A program made the translations under genes and the position numbers. A stretch of 7,773 bases of DNA from Nitrososphaera sp. (GTDB taxonomy: Archaea > Thermoproteota > Nitrososphaeria > Nitrososphaerales > Nitrososphaeraceae), in assembly GCA_022545875.1 (NCBI GenBank), contig JAKEIF010000010.1:1-7773 (forward strand), in the 5' to 3' direction. Below, piece by piece: positions 1-5,552 of this stretch. How positions within the stretch are numbered: position 1 is the stretch's first letter; every line of letters begins with the position of its first letter. The notes beneath the pieces are model-generated. The model was not told the DNA's origin. It worked only from the letters and a program-made list of their open reading frames with translations, and did not search any database.

Positions 1-183
1 AGCAGGACGAGGCTCGACCTTCAAATCTATGCGGAACATGTCAATGTTACCGGTACAAGTGACAGATTCTACGATAGGGTAGAATTGGAATCGCTTTATG
101 GAATCCACGATAGAAGAAGTGACATCATTGAAATGCACGTGCCAATGGATGTTGCGCTTTCTTACCTTGGCAGATTGTCATAG
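1..183 (+). CDS. 3' end of an unrecognised protein (partial)
   Basis: Reading frame 1 is open from the first base to a TAG at 181-183, giving the last 60 residues of a protein whose start lies outside the window. The fragment is charged and mixed alpha/beta in character, with a run beginning DRFYDRVELESLYG and ending in VALSYLGRLS. It has no cysteine and no obvious membrane segment. Another forward frame checked closes within about 80 bases, which makes frame 1 the best candidate. I do not recognise the family and assign no function. The gene is followed by a 108-base spacer holding an inverted repeat and the promoter of the MFS gene, so the two are probably transcribed separately. That this is a real gene rests only on the open frame. 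Confidence 0.55.
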   Translation, partial: SRTRLDLQIYAEHVNVTGTSDRFYDRVELESLYGIHDRRSDIIEMHVPMDVALSYLGRLS

Positions 184-212
184 TAATCTCGGAGAAGAAC
201 GCGGTCCGCGCA

Positions 213-231
213 AATTTCATCTCTTGAAATT
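213..231. promoter_or_regulatory. Perfect inverted repeat upstream of the MFS promoter
   Basis: The arms AATTTCA (213-219) and TGAAATT (225-231) are exact reverse complements separated by TCTCT. The element lies 30 bases after the stop of the upstream gene and 13 bases before the TATA-like box at 245-252. The position and dyad symmetry suit an operator for a dimeric winged-helix regulator such as MarR, PadR or TetR families, which often control drug exporters. It could instead fold as a weak RNA hairpin at the end of the upstream transcript. No regulator gene is visible in the window. Confidence 0.4.
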
Positions 232-244
232 ATTTCCCATATCA

Positions 245-252
245 TTTAATTA
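245..252 (+). promoter_or_regulatory. TATA-like box for the MFS gene
   Basis: TTTAATTA lies about 43 bases before the TTG start at 292. With the usual archaeal spacing of about 26 bases from TATA centre to start site, transcription would begin near 275 and leave a leader of roughly 17 bases. A GGTGAT run at 264-269 resembles an archaeal Shine-Dalgarno core, but it is too far from the start codon and probably lies upstream of the transcript. Confidence 0.4.
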
Positions 253-291
253 GCTTAAGCGCAGGTGATTCTAGCAAGTCGCTGAAAAGAA

Positions 292-1779
292 TTGGGCATT
301 TTTGAAGACAAGGACAAGGCGGCAAATCCTGTAAAAGTTCCTGCATCTGCCTGGAAGGTTCTTGCAGTTCTTAGCAGCATAGCGACAATGGTAATGTATG
401 CGGAGACTATGCTTATCCCTGCGATTCCCGACCTGATACGCGAGTTCAACGTCTCGTACGGGATGTCGTCCTGGATACTTACGGCATACCTGATACCCGG
501 CGCGGTCATGACGCCAATTGCAGGCAAGCTCTCCGACATTTACGGCAAGAAAAGAGTCCTGCTTATCATCATGGCCGTCTACATAGTGGGGATCGCAATA
601 GCAGGCTTTTCTACGAATATTTACATGCTTTTTTTCGCACGGGCAATTCAGGGAATAGGGATGGCCATGTTTGTCATAGCCTTTGGAATAATCCGCGATC
701 AATTCCCGCGTGAAAAGTTGTCTGTAGGGCAGGGGGTAATTTCATCAATGTTTGCATCCGGCGCGGTAATCGGATTGCTGGCAGGGGGAGCGATAGTCGC
801 ACACTATGGCTGGCATGCGACATTCTTTACGACCATCCCAATTGCTGTACTTCTCTTTGTGGTGATCTGGCGGTTCAAATATGAAGTCAGACAGGAAAGT
901 GGAAATCAAGTGAAAGCATCAGTAGACATTCCAAAGATAATTGACTACAAAGGGGCCGTTGCACTTGCAGTCCTCGTCACATCGTTTCTCCTCGCACTCA
1001 CCATGCTAGAGACGGCATCTGAACGCAACTCTGGCATTACGATAACCCTGTTCGTGGGAGCGGGCTCGGCGGCGCTTGCACTGTTCATTCTGATCGAGAA
1101 AAGAGTAAAGGCTCCGATAATTGATTTCAAGCTAATTTCGCATGCTGCAATTTTACCATCAAATCTAATCATAATGATTGTGGGGTTCTCAATGTTTATG
1201 GTGTTTCAGACTATTCCGGTGCTTGTAAGAAATCCCGACCCTGTTGGTTTCGGCGGTGACGCTGCCATGGCAGGGCTGGTGCAACTGCCGTTCGCCATAG
1301 TACTTTTAGTATTTGGGCCTACGGCAGGCCTAATAGTCCAAAAGATGGGTTCGCTCAAGCCCGTAATTTTGGGGACGTCAATCACGACAATTGGCTTTGT
1401 GTTTCTACTTTCATTCCACAGCGACCTTTACTACGTGTCAGCCGGCTTGGCAATCCTCTCGACTGGGCTCTCTCTTACAAATGTAGGAGCACTCAACGTG
1501 ACTCTTCTTGCAACTCCGGCCCAGTTCACTGGGATGTCGCTAGGAACAAACACGCTTCTTAGGATCGTCGGGTCCTCAATAGGGCCTGCACTTGCGGGAG
1601 TATACATGCAGATGTATCAGTCGGGCATCGCGGTTGAAGGCGCAACGACTAATTATCCTTCAATGCAAGCCTATGACAGCATTTTCTTGACTGCGTCTGT
1701 ACTTTCGCTTGCATCAGTTGCGCTGGCAATCTACCTAAAGAAGAGGGTAGCTGGAATGTCGATACCGAATCTTAGCTAG
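292..1779 (+). CDS. MFS transporter, DHA2 (14-helix, EmrB/QacA-like) drug:H+ antiporter
   Basis: This 495-residue integral membrane protein is predicted to export drugs or other small hydrophobic compounds in exchange for protons. Visible motifs include the TM1 segment ending in the family pattern LIPAIPDLIREF (41-52). MFS motif A is at about 78-91 (G78, D82, G85, then K86-K87-R88) between TM2 and TM3. Motif B is around R117 with Q120-G121. A degenerate motif C lies in TM5 (GAVIGLLAGG, 157-166), where the usual GP is GL, followed by a GW...F.TIPI stretch. A mid-protein APIIDFKL segment (274-281) is typical of the 14-helix DHA2 group. Length matches that group. The start is TTG, because an in-frame TGA lies at 283-285 and the next ATG falls inside TM1. 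The substrate cannot be read from sequence, so drug export is only a family-level inference. Confidence 0.88.
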   Translation: MGIFEDKDKAANPVKVPASAWKVLAVLSSIATMVMYAETMLIPAIPDLIREFNVSYGMSSWILTAYLIPGAVMTPIAGKLSDIYGKKRVLLIIMAVYIVGIAIAGFSTNIYMLFFARAIQGIGMAMFVIAFGIIRDQFPREKLSVGQGVISSMFASGAVIGLLAGGAIVAHYGWHATFFTTIPIAVLLFVVIWRFKYEVRQESGNQVKASVDIPKIIDYKGAVALAVLVTSFLLALTMLETASERNSGITITLFVGAGSAALALFILIEKRVKAPIIDFKLISHAAILPSNLIIMIVGFSMFMVFQTIPVLVRNPDPVGFGGDAAMAGLVQLPFAIVLLVFGPTAGLIVQKMGSLKPVILGTSITTIGFVFLLSFHSDLYYVSAGLAILSTGLSLTNVGALNVTLLATPAQFTGMSLGTNTLLRIVGSSIGPALAGVYMQMYQSGIAVEGATTNYPSMQAYDSIFLTASVLSLASVALAIYLKKRVAGMSIPNLS

Positions 1780-1832
1780 CCATGCAGGTTGTGTTAACGC
1801 AGGGGAGAATGGGGCAAGATTTGGGTGTAACC

Positions 1833-1842
1833 AATTATAGTA
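1833..1842 (+). promoter_or_regulatory. TATA-like box for the four-helix membrane protein
   Basis: AATTATAGTA is centred about 30 bases before the ATG at 1868. Archaeal spacing would place the transcription start within a few bases of that ATG, consistent with a leaderless mRNA. No ribosome binding site is seen in the intervening bases. Confidence 0.4.
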
Positions 1843-1867
1843 CCCCCGACAGATTGTTCCACAGCTA

Positions 1868-2446
1868 ATGAACGTGGCTCTGGCGTCCTACAAGTTCCTG
1901 TTCGTCCCCGTCTCGCTTGGACTTCTGATCCCTGCAGCCGCCATACCTTGGGTAAATATTAACTTCCGGGGGCTTCATGAGTTTACCCCAATCCAAGTCG
2001 TGTCAGAGCTCTCCAACTGGGGAAATGACCTGGGACCAGACGTGGGCTTTGACATCCGGAATCTGTTGGTGACCTACAAGGGGAGTTATTATTCTGCGGT
2101 TGTCAGCCTTTGTCTTTATTTCATTTCAGTTGCAATCATGATATTATCGGTGTCATGGCGGATGCATCGTTCCAAAGTTGCGCTTGCCGCCGGCATTCTA
2201 TCGGTAACATCAGCGATACTATGGCTGTACTCTGTGCAATCGGTAAAAGAAAGTTTTGCAGACCAAGCCGCTTTGATGGGTGGGATAATTGGGGAGGAGT
2301 TCAAAGGACATGGGACAACACTGGCGGACATGCTGATACGTCTAGGTGCGGGTCAGTATTTCGTCGCTGCCAGCGGCGCACTTGGCATCTTGACATACGT
2401 GTCTGAAAAAAAGGTGCTACGAAAAAGTCAGAGCGCTGCGGCCTGA
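1868..2446 (+). CDS. Four-helix integral membrane protein of unknown function
   Basis: The 192-residue product has four likely membrane segments at about 9-27, 76-96, 104-124 and 157-178. A roughly 48-residue polar loop separates helices 1 and 2, and a loop of about 32 residues rich in Gly and acidic residues separates helices 3 and 4. Basic residues at 98-103 (WRMHRSK) between helices 2 and 3, and a Lys/Arg-rich C-terminus (KKVLRK, 181-186), suggest both termini and the short loop face the cytoplasm, with the two long loops outside. This 4-TM plan with a large first extracellular loop recalls tetraspan proteins in general, but I see no diagnostic motif, only one cysteine, and no charged residues suggesting transport. 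It lies 88 bases after the MFS gene with its own TATA-like box, so functional linkage is possible but unproven. The gene is almost certainly real because the frame and hydrophobic pattern are coherent. Confidence 0.75.
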   Translation: MNVALASYKFLFVPVSLGLLIPAAAIPWVNINFRGLHEFTPIQVVSELSNWGNDLGPDVGFDIRNLLVTYKGSYYSAVVSLCLYFISVAIMILSVSWRMHRSKVALAAGILSVTSAILWLYSVQSVKESFADQAALMGGIIGEEFKGHGTTLADMLIRLGAGQYFVAASGALGILTYVSEKKVLRKSQSAAA

Positions 2447-2546
2447 TCCACCTTATAGGGGCACGAATATACTTTTGGCTAGATTTGAAAATATCCGACT
2501 AGGTACAGTCGCAAGTAAGTACAAAATTTTGATTCGGGTGCAATTT

Positions 2547-2563
2547 GGGAATTCCCTTAAATA
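2547..2563 (+). promoter_or_regulatory. Palindrome plus TATA box of the DUF1264 gene
   Basis: The perfect 10-base palindrome GGGAATTCCC (2547-2556) abuts a TATA box TTAAATA (2557-2563). The TATA centre is 30 bases before the ATG at 2590, so the transcript probably starts at or within a few bases of that codon. The palindrome occupies the place of the TFB recognition element and could be an operator whose occupation blocks TFB. A second palindrome, CAAAATTTTG, lies at 2522-2531, centred 25 bases further upstream. Confidence 0.5.
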
Positions 2564-2589
2564 CAAACTTTAGAGCAAAACGAAATACG

Positions 2590-3288
2590 ATGTCAGAAAG
2601 CAACAAGGCAAAGAGTGACTTTGGCAAGAAAAAGTTAGTCCTGAGCGTTGCGGCAGCGTCATTGGCAGCAGTGTTGGTTATGGGCGCGAACTCATTCCAA
2701 TCTCTGGCTGCAAAGCCCGCTAATGCATCTCTCGGAAACCCTACTGAAGGCTATGACATCCATGTCACTGTGAACAAACACGACAGTGCACACTTGGATG
2801 CCCATATGGATCATTACTGCAAACTTGATCCAAGAATCGTAGCCGTATGCCAGCTGTACGCCACAGAGAACAACATTGCCAATGACGAAACACCCCAACT
2901 CTCCCAGATCGAATTCATCATCACCGACGAACAATACCTGACTCTTCCCCTGAGGGAAAGAGCGAACTGGCACAACCACGCGGTTGAATTAAGCCCTGAA
3001 CGCGGAATGCCGACGTGTGAAGACCCTGGAGCCGTAGGTGATTGTTCAACTCTGGTTTCTGTCTTGCAGGGAACGTATGGAAAAGTGATCACCGTCTGGG
3101 ATCCATCTGATCCTATACCGAACTATCCCCCATATGCTTTCCTAGTGGATAGCCCATTTGCCCTCGACCAAGACTTGAATGATGACTTGGAAGCGGAGTG
3201 GCAGGTCGGGGATGATAGTACAGGATCAGCCGATGACGTTCCACCGTGCAGCATAAAGCAAGCAGGTCCATGCGGGAACGCTCACTAA
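2590..3288 (+). CDS. Secreted DUF1264 / oil-body-associated-protein-like protein
   Basis: This 232-residue protein starts with a signal-like region: basic residues to K15, a hydrophobic core at about 16-33, and possible cleavage after LAA (41) or ANA (47), unless it stays as an anchor. The mature part resembles the DUF1264 family, best known from plant oil-body-associated proteins. Shared landmarks in order are a His-rich lead-in (H58, H64, H68, H72), HYCK at 75-78, C87-Q, the strand IEFIITDEQYLTLP (107-120), WHNH (127-130), and YGKVITVW (163-170) followed by a DP..P..PP stretch. Six cysteines (77, 87, 143, 152, 220, 228) could form disulfides outside the cell, and the clustered histidines could bind metal. 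The biochemical role of the family is unknown. ATG 2590 is preferred over an in-frame TTG at 2545, because the TATA box would fall inside the longer form. It appears to be a single-gene unit with a terminator behind it. Confidence 0.8.
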   Translation: MSESNKAKSDFGKKKLVLSVAAASLAAVLVMGANSFQSLAAKPANASLGNPTEGYDIHVTVNKHDSAHLDAHMDHYCKLDPRIVAVCQLYATENNIANDETPQLSQIEFIITDEQYLTLPLRERANWHNHAVELSPERGMPTCEDPGAVGDCSTLVSVLQGTYGKVITVWDPSDPIPNYPPYAFLVDSPFALDQDLNDDLEAEWQVGDDSTGSADDVPPCSIKQAGPCGNAH

Positions 3289-3297
3289 GAATCGATC

Positions 3298-3325
3298 GTG
3301 GGCAATGCCCACCACCCATTTTTTT
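3298..3325 (+). terminator. Hairpin plus T-tract terminator
   Basis: GTGGGCA (3298-3304) and TGCCCAC (3306-3312) are perfect reverse complements around a single base. They are followed after six bases by seven consecutive T (3319-3325). It begins 10 bases after the stop of the DUF1264 gene. Archaeal RNA polymerase stops mainly at T-tracts, so the T-run is probably the active part and the hairpin may stabilise the RNA 3' end. Confidence 0.6.
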
Positions 3326-3425
3326 AATCATCGGGCACTTCATGATGCCGCTGGTAGCGTGATCAAGAATACAGGATGTTTCTCGTTTTTTGGTTTGTCA
3401 TGATTGATGGGTCGACTAAAGTACT

Positions 3426-3432
3426 TCATATA
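3426..3432 (+). promoter_or_regulatory. TATA-like box for the DUF6659-like gene
   Basis: TCATATA is centred about 28 bases before the ATG at 3457, so transcription would begin at or just before the start codon. There is no ribosome binding site in front of the ATG, which fits a leaderless message and supports this start. Confidence 0.4.
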
Positions 3433-3456
3433 CCAGCTTTGTTCCTATAGAAGCCA

Positions 3457-3843
3457 ATGTCCAAAAGAACGCAAGGCGAACCTGAAACCGCAAAATACAA
3501 GGAAAAGTGTAACTCCATTATCGCGATTTCGCCCCGGATACGCTACGCGGGAATCATAAACAAATTTGGCAGAACCCGTGCGGGGAGCTTGCGAAAGGGA
3601 GTGACACCATTGCTGAACCCCGACGAGGCAAGAAATGAATACTTTATCGAAGCAACTAGGAGCCAGCTTCGGAAGAGCCTTGAAAAGTCGATTGGCAAGA
3701 CCGAGTACTCGCACACGGAAAACGAGAGAGTAAGGATTGTTGCTATACCAACAGGAGATCACTTTTACTACATCACTATTGACAAGGACACATCAGCAAG
3801 TGACCTTGCATCCATTATTGAAAAGACAAGAAAGATGATCTAG
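3457..3843 (+). CDS. Small DUF6659-like thaumarchaeal protein, possible roadblock-type fold
   Basis: The product is a soluble 128-residue protein. After a short polar N-terminus it has the pattern of a small family common in Thaumarchaeota that I recall as DUF6659: a helix with C18, then ISPRIRYAGIINKFGRTRAG (24-43), a PLLNPDEARNEYF stretch (51-63), a basic helix RSQLRKSLEKSIGK (68-81), the strand RVRIVAIP (91-98), a second strand HFYYITID (102-109), and a C-terminal helix. The helix-strand-strand(AG.I...GR)-helix-strand-strand-helix order resembles roadblock/LC7 domains, which act as small GTPase partners or sensory modules, but that fold is inferred. No catalytic motif is visible. It converges on rpl15e with only four bases between stop codons. 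Family name moderately sure, function unknown. Confidence 0.65.
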   Translation: MSKRTQGEPETAKYKEKCNSIIAISPRIRYAGIINKFGRTRAGSLRKGVTPLLNPDEARNEYFIEATRSQLRKSLEKSIGKTEYSHTENERVRIVAIPTGDHFYYITIDKDTSASDLASIIEKTRKMI

Positions 3844-3847
3844 GCAG

Positions 3848-4306
3848 TTATTTTGCGAATGCCTTGAGTTTGCCGCGCATCTCTCTGTCCTTAGAGATTG
3901 CGGGATGCGCAGTGTCTGCCAAGATTACTTCGTACCAGATATTCATCCCGTCCTTGTGCAAATAGTAGGAGCCAAGGACCTCGAGATTTGGAAACTTTTC
4001 ATTGACTCTGCGCTCAGCGACCTTGCGCATGCTGATGCCCTGTTTTATGCGAACAACACCAAGGTGTTTTGGTCTTCTGCCTGATACTGGCCTCTGCTTT
4101 CTCATTCCGCCCCTGCCGACGCGGACCCTGATTACTACAATGCCCTGTTTTGCCTTGTATCCTAGCCTTCTGGCTCTGTCTAGCCTGCTCGGTCTTTCTA
4201 TTCTGTTAATTGTCGGCTCTGCCCTCCAGGCGATAGCTTTTGATTTCAGTTCATCAGAGTTGTTCTTCCACATCTTGAGCCATGATTGAGCCATGTAGCT
4301 GTGCAT
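3848..4306 (-). CDS. rpl15e: Large ribosomal subunit protein eL15 (L15e)
   Basis: This 152-residue protein is the archaeal/eukaryotic L15e, an rRNA-binding protein of the large subunit. Family landmarks are the N-terminal YMAQSWLKMW (matching the Y-x-x-x-W start of other L15e), ERPSRLDRARRLGYKAKQG at about 37-55, VVIRVRVGRGGMRKQRP, the GRRPKHLG segment, KFPNLEVLGSYY, and WYEVILADTAHPAI near the C-terminus. It is strongly basic. Many archaeal versions are about 190 residues and continue with an Arg/Lys-rich tail, whereas this one ends shortly after the HPAI motif with KLKAFAK. ATG at 4306 is preferred to the ATG at 4294 because it keeps the conserved aromatic start. It follows the dehydrogenase gene by 35 bases and may share its transcript, although a TATA-like site overlaps the dehydrogenase stop codon. 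Confidence 0.95.
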   Translation of the reverse strand: MHSYMAQSWLKMWKNNSDELKSKAIAWRAEPTINRIERPSRLDRARRLGYKAKQGIVVIRVRVGRGGMRKQRPVSGRRPKHLGVVRIKQGISMRKVAERRVNEKFPNLEVLGSYYLHKDGMNIWYEVILADTAHPAISKDREMRGKLKAFAK

Positions 4307-4336
4307 ATTTCGTAATACTCTTCTGATTTTTGCCCC

Positions 4337-4349
4337 AATATCTATATTA
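4337..4349 (-). promoter_or_regulatory. Possible TATA box for rpl15e, overlapping the upstream stop codon
   Basis: On the minus strand this reads TAATATAGATATT and contains the TAG stop of the dehydrogenase gene. Its TATA-like core (4342-4349) is about 40 bases before the rpl15e ATG, which would give a leader of about 12 bases. It would let the ribosomal gene be transcribed on its own in addition to read-through from upstream. Confidence 0.35.
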
Positions 4350-5274
4350 CGCCGCGTAAAATCTGTATCACTTTTTCAGCAATGACAGTCGACGCAAGTT
4401 CCTGTGCTTCCCTTGTCTGCGCGCCAACGTGCGGTGTGCATACTAGGTTTGGAAGTGAAAGCAGATCCTTGTTGGTAGGCGGTTCAATTTCGAATACATC
4501 AAGCGCCGCGCCGGCCAGCTTGCCTGTCTTTAGTACCTCGTAAAGCGCGCGTTCGTCAATGATTTCGCCGCGTGAAGTGTTAACTAGGTACGCGGTAGGT
4601 TTCATGCGTGCTAGCCTCTCGGCATTGAACATGTGAATCGTCTCCGCAGTCGCAGGCACGTGGCAGGTGACAAAGTCAGAGCTTTCAAGCAGCGTGTTTA
4701 GGTCTGTTACGACCATGCCGGTTTCACTTACGTACTCGCGATTTATCGGGTAAGGATCATATCCTATTAGGTTCATGCGAAGTGCCTTTGCCATACGACC
4801 AATGTTCCTTCCAATGTTGCCTACGCCCACAATTCCCAGGTACTTGCCGGAGAGTTGAGTTCCCATGAGATCTTTCTTGATCCAGCTGCCTTTCTTTGTC
4901 TCCGAGTCCGCCCTAGGAATGCTGCGCGCAAGTGATATCATTAGGCCGATTGCGAGTTCGGCGACTGCAATCGACGCAGCTTCGGGGGCGTTTATGACCC
5001 TGATCTTTTTTGCTTCAGCTGCCTTGGTGTCAACATTGTCAAGGCCTACTCCAACGCGTGCGATTATTTTCGCATTCGTGGCAGCGTCAATAACATCCTT
5101 TGTTATCTTGGTTCTGCGTCGGACAATAATGACGTCATAATCCTTGACAGACGAAATCAGCTCTTGAGGCTTGATCTCGGGCTTGTAGTCCACAGCAAGC
5201 CCGCCGCGCTTCATGCTTTCAAGACCCGATTTATCGATAGAATCGCAAACAAGAACCTTGCCGCTAACTTGCAT
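4342..5274 (-). CDS. serA: D-isomer-specific 2-hydroxyacid dehydrogenase, probable D-3-phosphoglycerate dehydrogenase
   Basis: The 310-residue protein belongs to the NAD-dependent D-2-hydroxyacid dehydrogenases and most resembles 3-phosphoglycerate dehydrogenase, which oxidises 3-phosphoglycerate to 3-phosphohydroxypyruvate in serine synthesis. The substrate-binding domain holds the RVGVGLDNVD segment (73-82). The Rossmann motif is GVGNIG (150-155), and D173 after the second strand favours NAD over NADP. The catalytic set is complete: R235 in NTSRGEIID, E264 in FEIEPP, H282 in TPHVGAQT. It ends soon after the catalytic core, so it lacks the C-terminal ACT and intervening regulatory domains of longer SerA proteins, and feedback control by serine through an ACT domain is not expected. 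The ATG at 5274 is 29 bases from a TATA box, consistent with a leaderless start. A glyoxylate/hydroxypyruvate or other 2-oxoacid reductase remains possible, so the symbol is tentative. Confidence 0.85.
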   Translation of the reverse strand: MQVSGKVLVCDSIDKSGLESMKRGGLAVDYKPEIKPQELISSVKDYDVIIVRRRTKITKDVIDAATNAKIIARVGVGLDNVDTKAAEAKKIRVINAPEAASIAVAELAIGLMISLARSIPRADSETKKGSWIKKDLMGTQLSGKYLGIVGVGNIGRNIGRMAKALRMNLIGYDPYPINREYVSETGMVVTDLNTLLESSDFVTCHVPATAETIHMFNAERLARMKPTAYLVNTSRGEIIDERALYEVLKTGKLAGAALDVFEIEPPTNKDLLSLPNLVCTPHVGAQTREAQELASTVIAEKVIQILRGVI

Positions 5275-5297
5275 ATCGGCTTTGAAAATTCAGTAGT

Positions 5298-5309
5298 AAT
5301 ATAATACTT
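5298..5309 (-). promoter_or_regulatory. TATA box of the dehydrogenase gene
   Basis: On the minus strand this reads AGTATTATATTA and is centred about 29 bases before the ATG at 5274. A start of transcription almost at the ATG is expected. Because the AT-rich core is nearly symmetric it could in principle also serve a plus-strand transcript starting near 5330, but no good gene begins there. Confidence 0.5.
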
Positions 5310-5518
5310 TTGAACGTGATCCTGCACACAATAATGGCCCAATTTTGAGGGTTCTGAAAGCTGTCTTTTTTCTTCTGCTTCAAGTGCGGCTGGTGCTGTT
5401 CACGCAAGCATCCAAGGCGTCCAAGACCCGGGAAAGCAAAAAAGCGCCAAGCCTCGGAGTTGCTGAAAGGATTCGGCCATCCTGGAACGATGCAATTGGA
5501 TGCTCTGTCCGGATGTCA

Positions 5519-5526
5519 ATTTTATT
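5519..5526 (+). promoter_or_regulatory. TATA-like box for the ABM-domain gene
   Basis: TTTTATTA is centred about 30 bases before the ATG at 5553. This spacing gives a nearly leaderless transcript from that ATG and argues against the in-frame TTG at 5541, which would lie before the expected transcription start. Confidence 0.45.
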
Positions 5527-5552
5527 AGTGTGGAGCAATCTTGGATGATGTT

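Larger units (their letters stand above)
5275..5540. other. Spacer without a credible gene; Cys-rich reading frame remnant
   Basis: The left edge holds the minus-strand promoter of the dehydrogenase and the right edge the TATA box of the next gene. Between them the plus-strand frame at 5358-5525 encodes a Cys- and Lys/Arg-rich stretch including CFKCGWCCSRKHPRRPRPGK. It has no start codon of its own. An ATG at 5334 is in the same frame but is cut off by TGA codons at 5346 and 5355. The pattern resembles a small zinc-ribbon or basic RNA-binding peptide, so this may be a decayed gene, a noncoding RNA region, or chance. I recognise neither a family nor a known RNA here. Confidence 0.3.

Noticed and set aside
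200..210. Palindrome CGCGGTCCGCG after the first gene
   Set aside because: A 5-base arm with a single-base centre and no T-tract behind it; too short to call a terminator or operator by itself.
264..269. GGTGAT as a Shine-Dalgarno site for the MFS gene
   Set aside because: About 22 bases from the only possible start codon and probably upstream of the transcript start; likely coincidence.
271..702. Long antisense frame inside the MFS gene
   Set aside because: Shadow of the membrane-protein coding sequence, with no motif, promoter or plausible composition. The other antisense frames over the MFS, DUF1264 and DUR3 genes were dropped for the same reason.
2545..2589. Upstream TTG start adding 15 residues to the DUF1264 protein
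   Set aside because: The added part would contain the palindrome and TATA box, and ATG 2590 gives a normal signal peptide start.
4002..4289. Plus-strand frame opposite rpl15e
   Set aside because: Hydrophobic shadow of a strongly basic ribosomal protein, which is unambiguous on the minus strand.
5345..5548. 67-codon plus-strand frame with a hydrophobic start, from a TTG
   Set aside because: No ATG, no promoter at the right spacing, overlaps the next gene's leader, and the composition reads as an out-of-frame translation of a Lys/Arg-rich region.
5541..5552. TTG start adding four residues to the ABM protein
   Set aside because: Lies before the transcription start expected from the TATA-like box; ATG 5553 is the better start.
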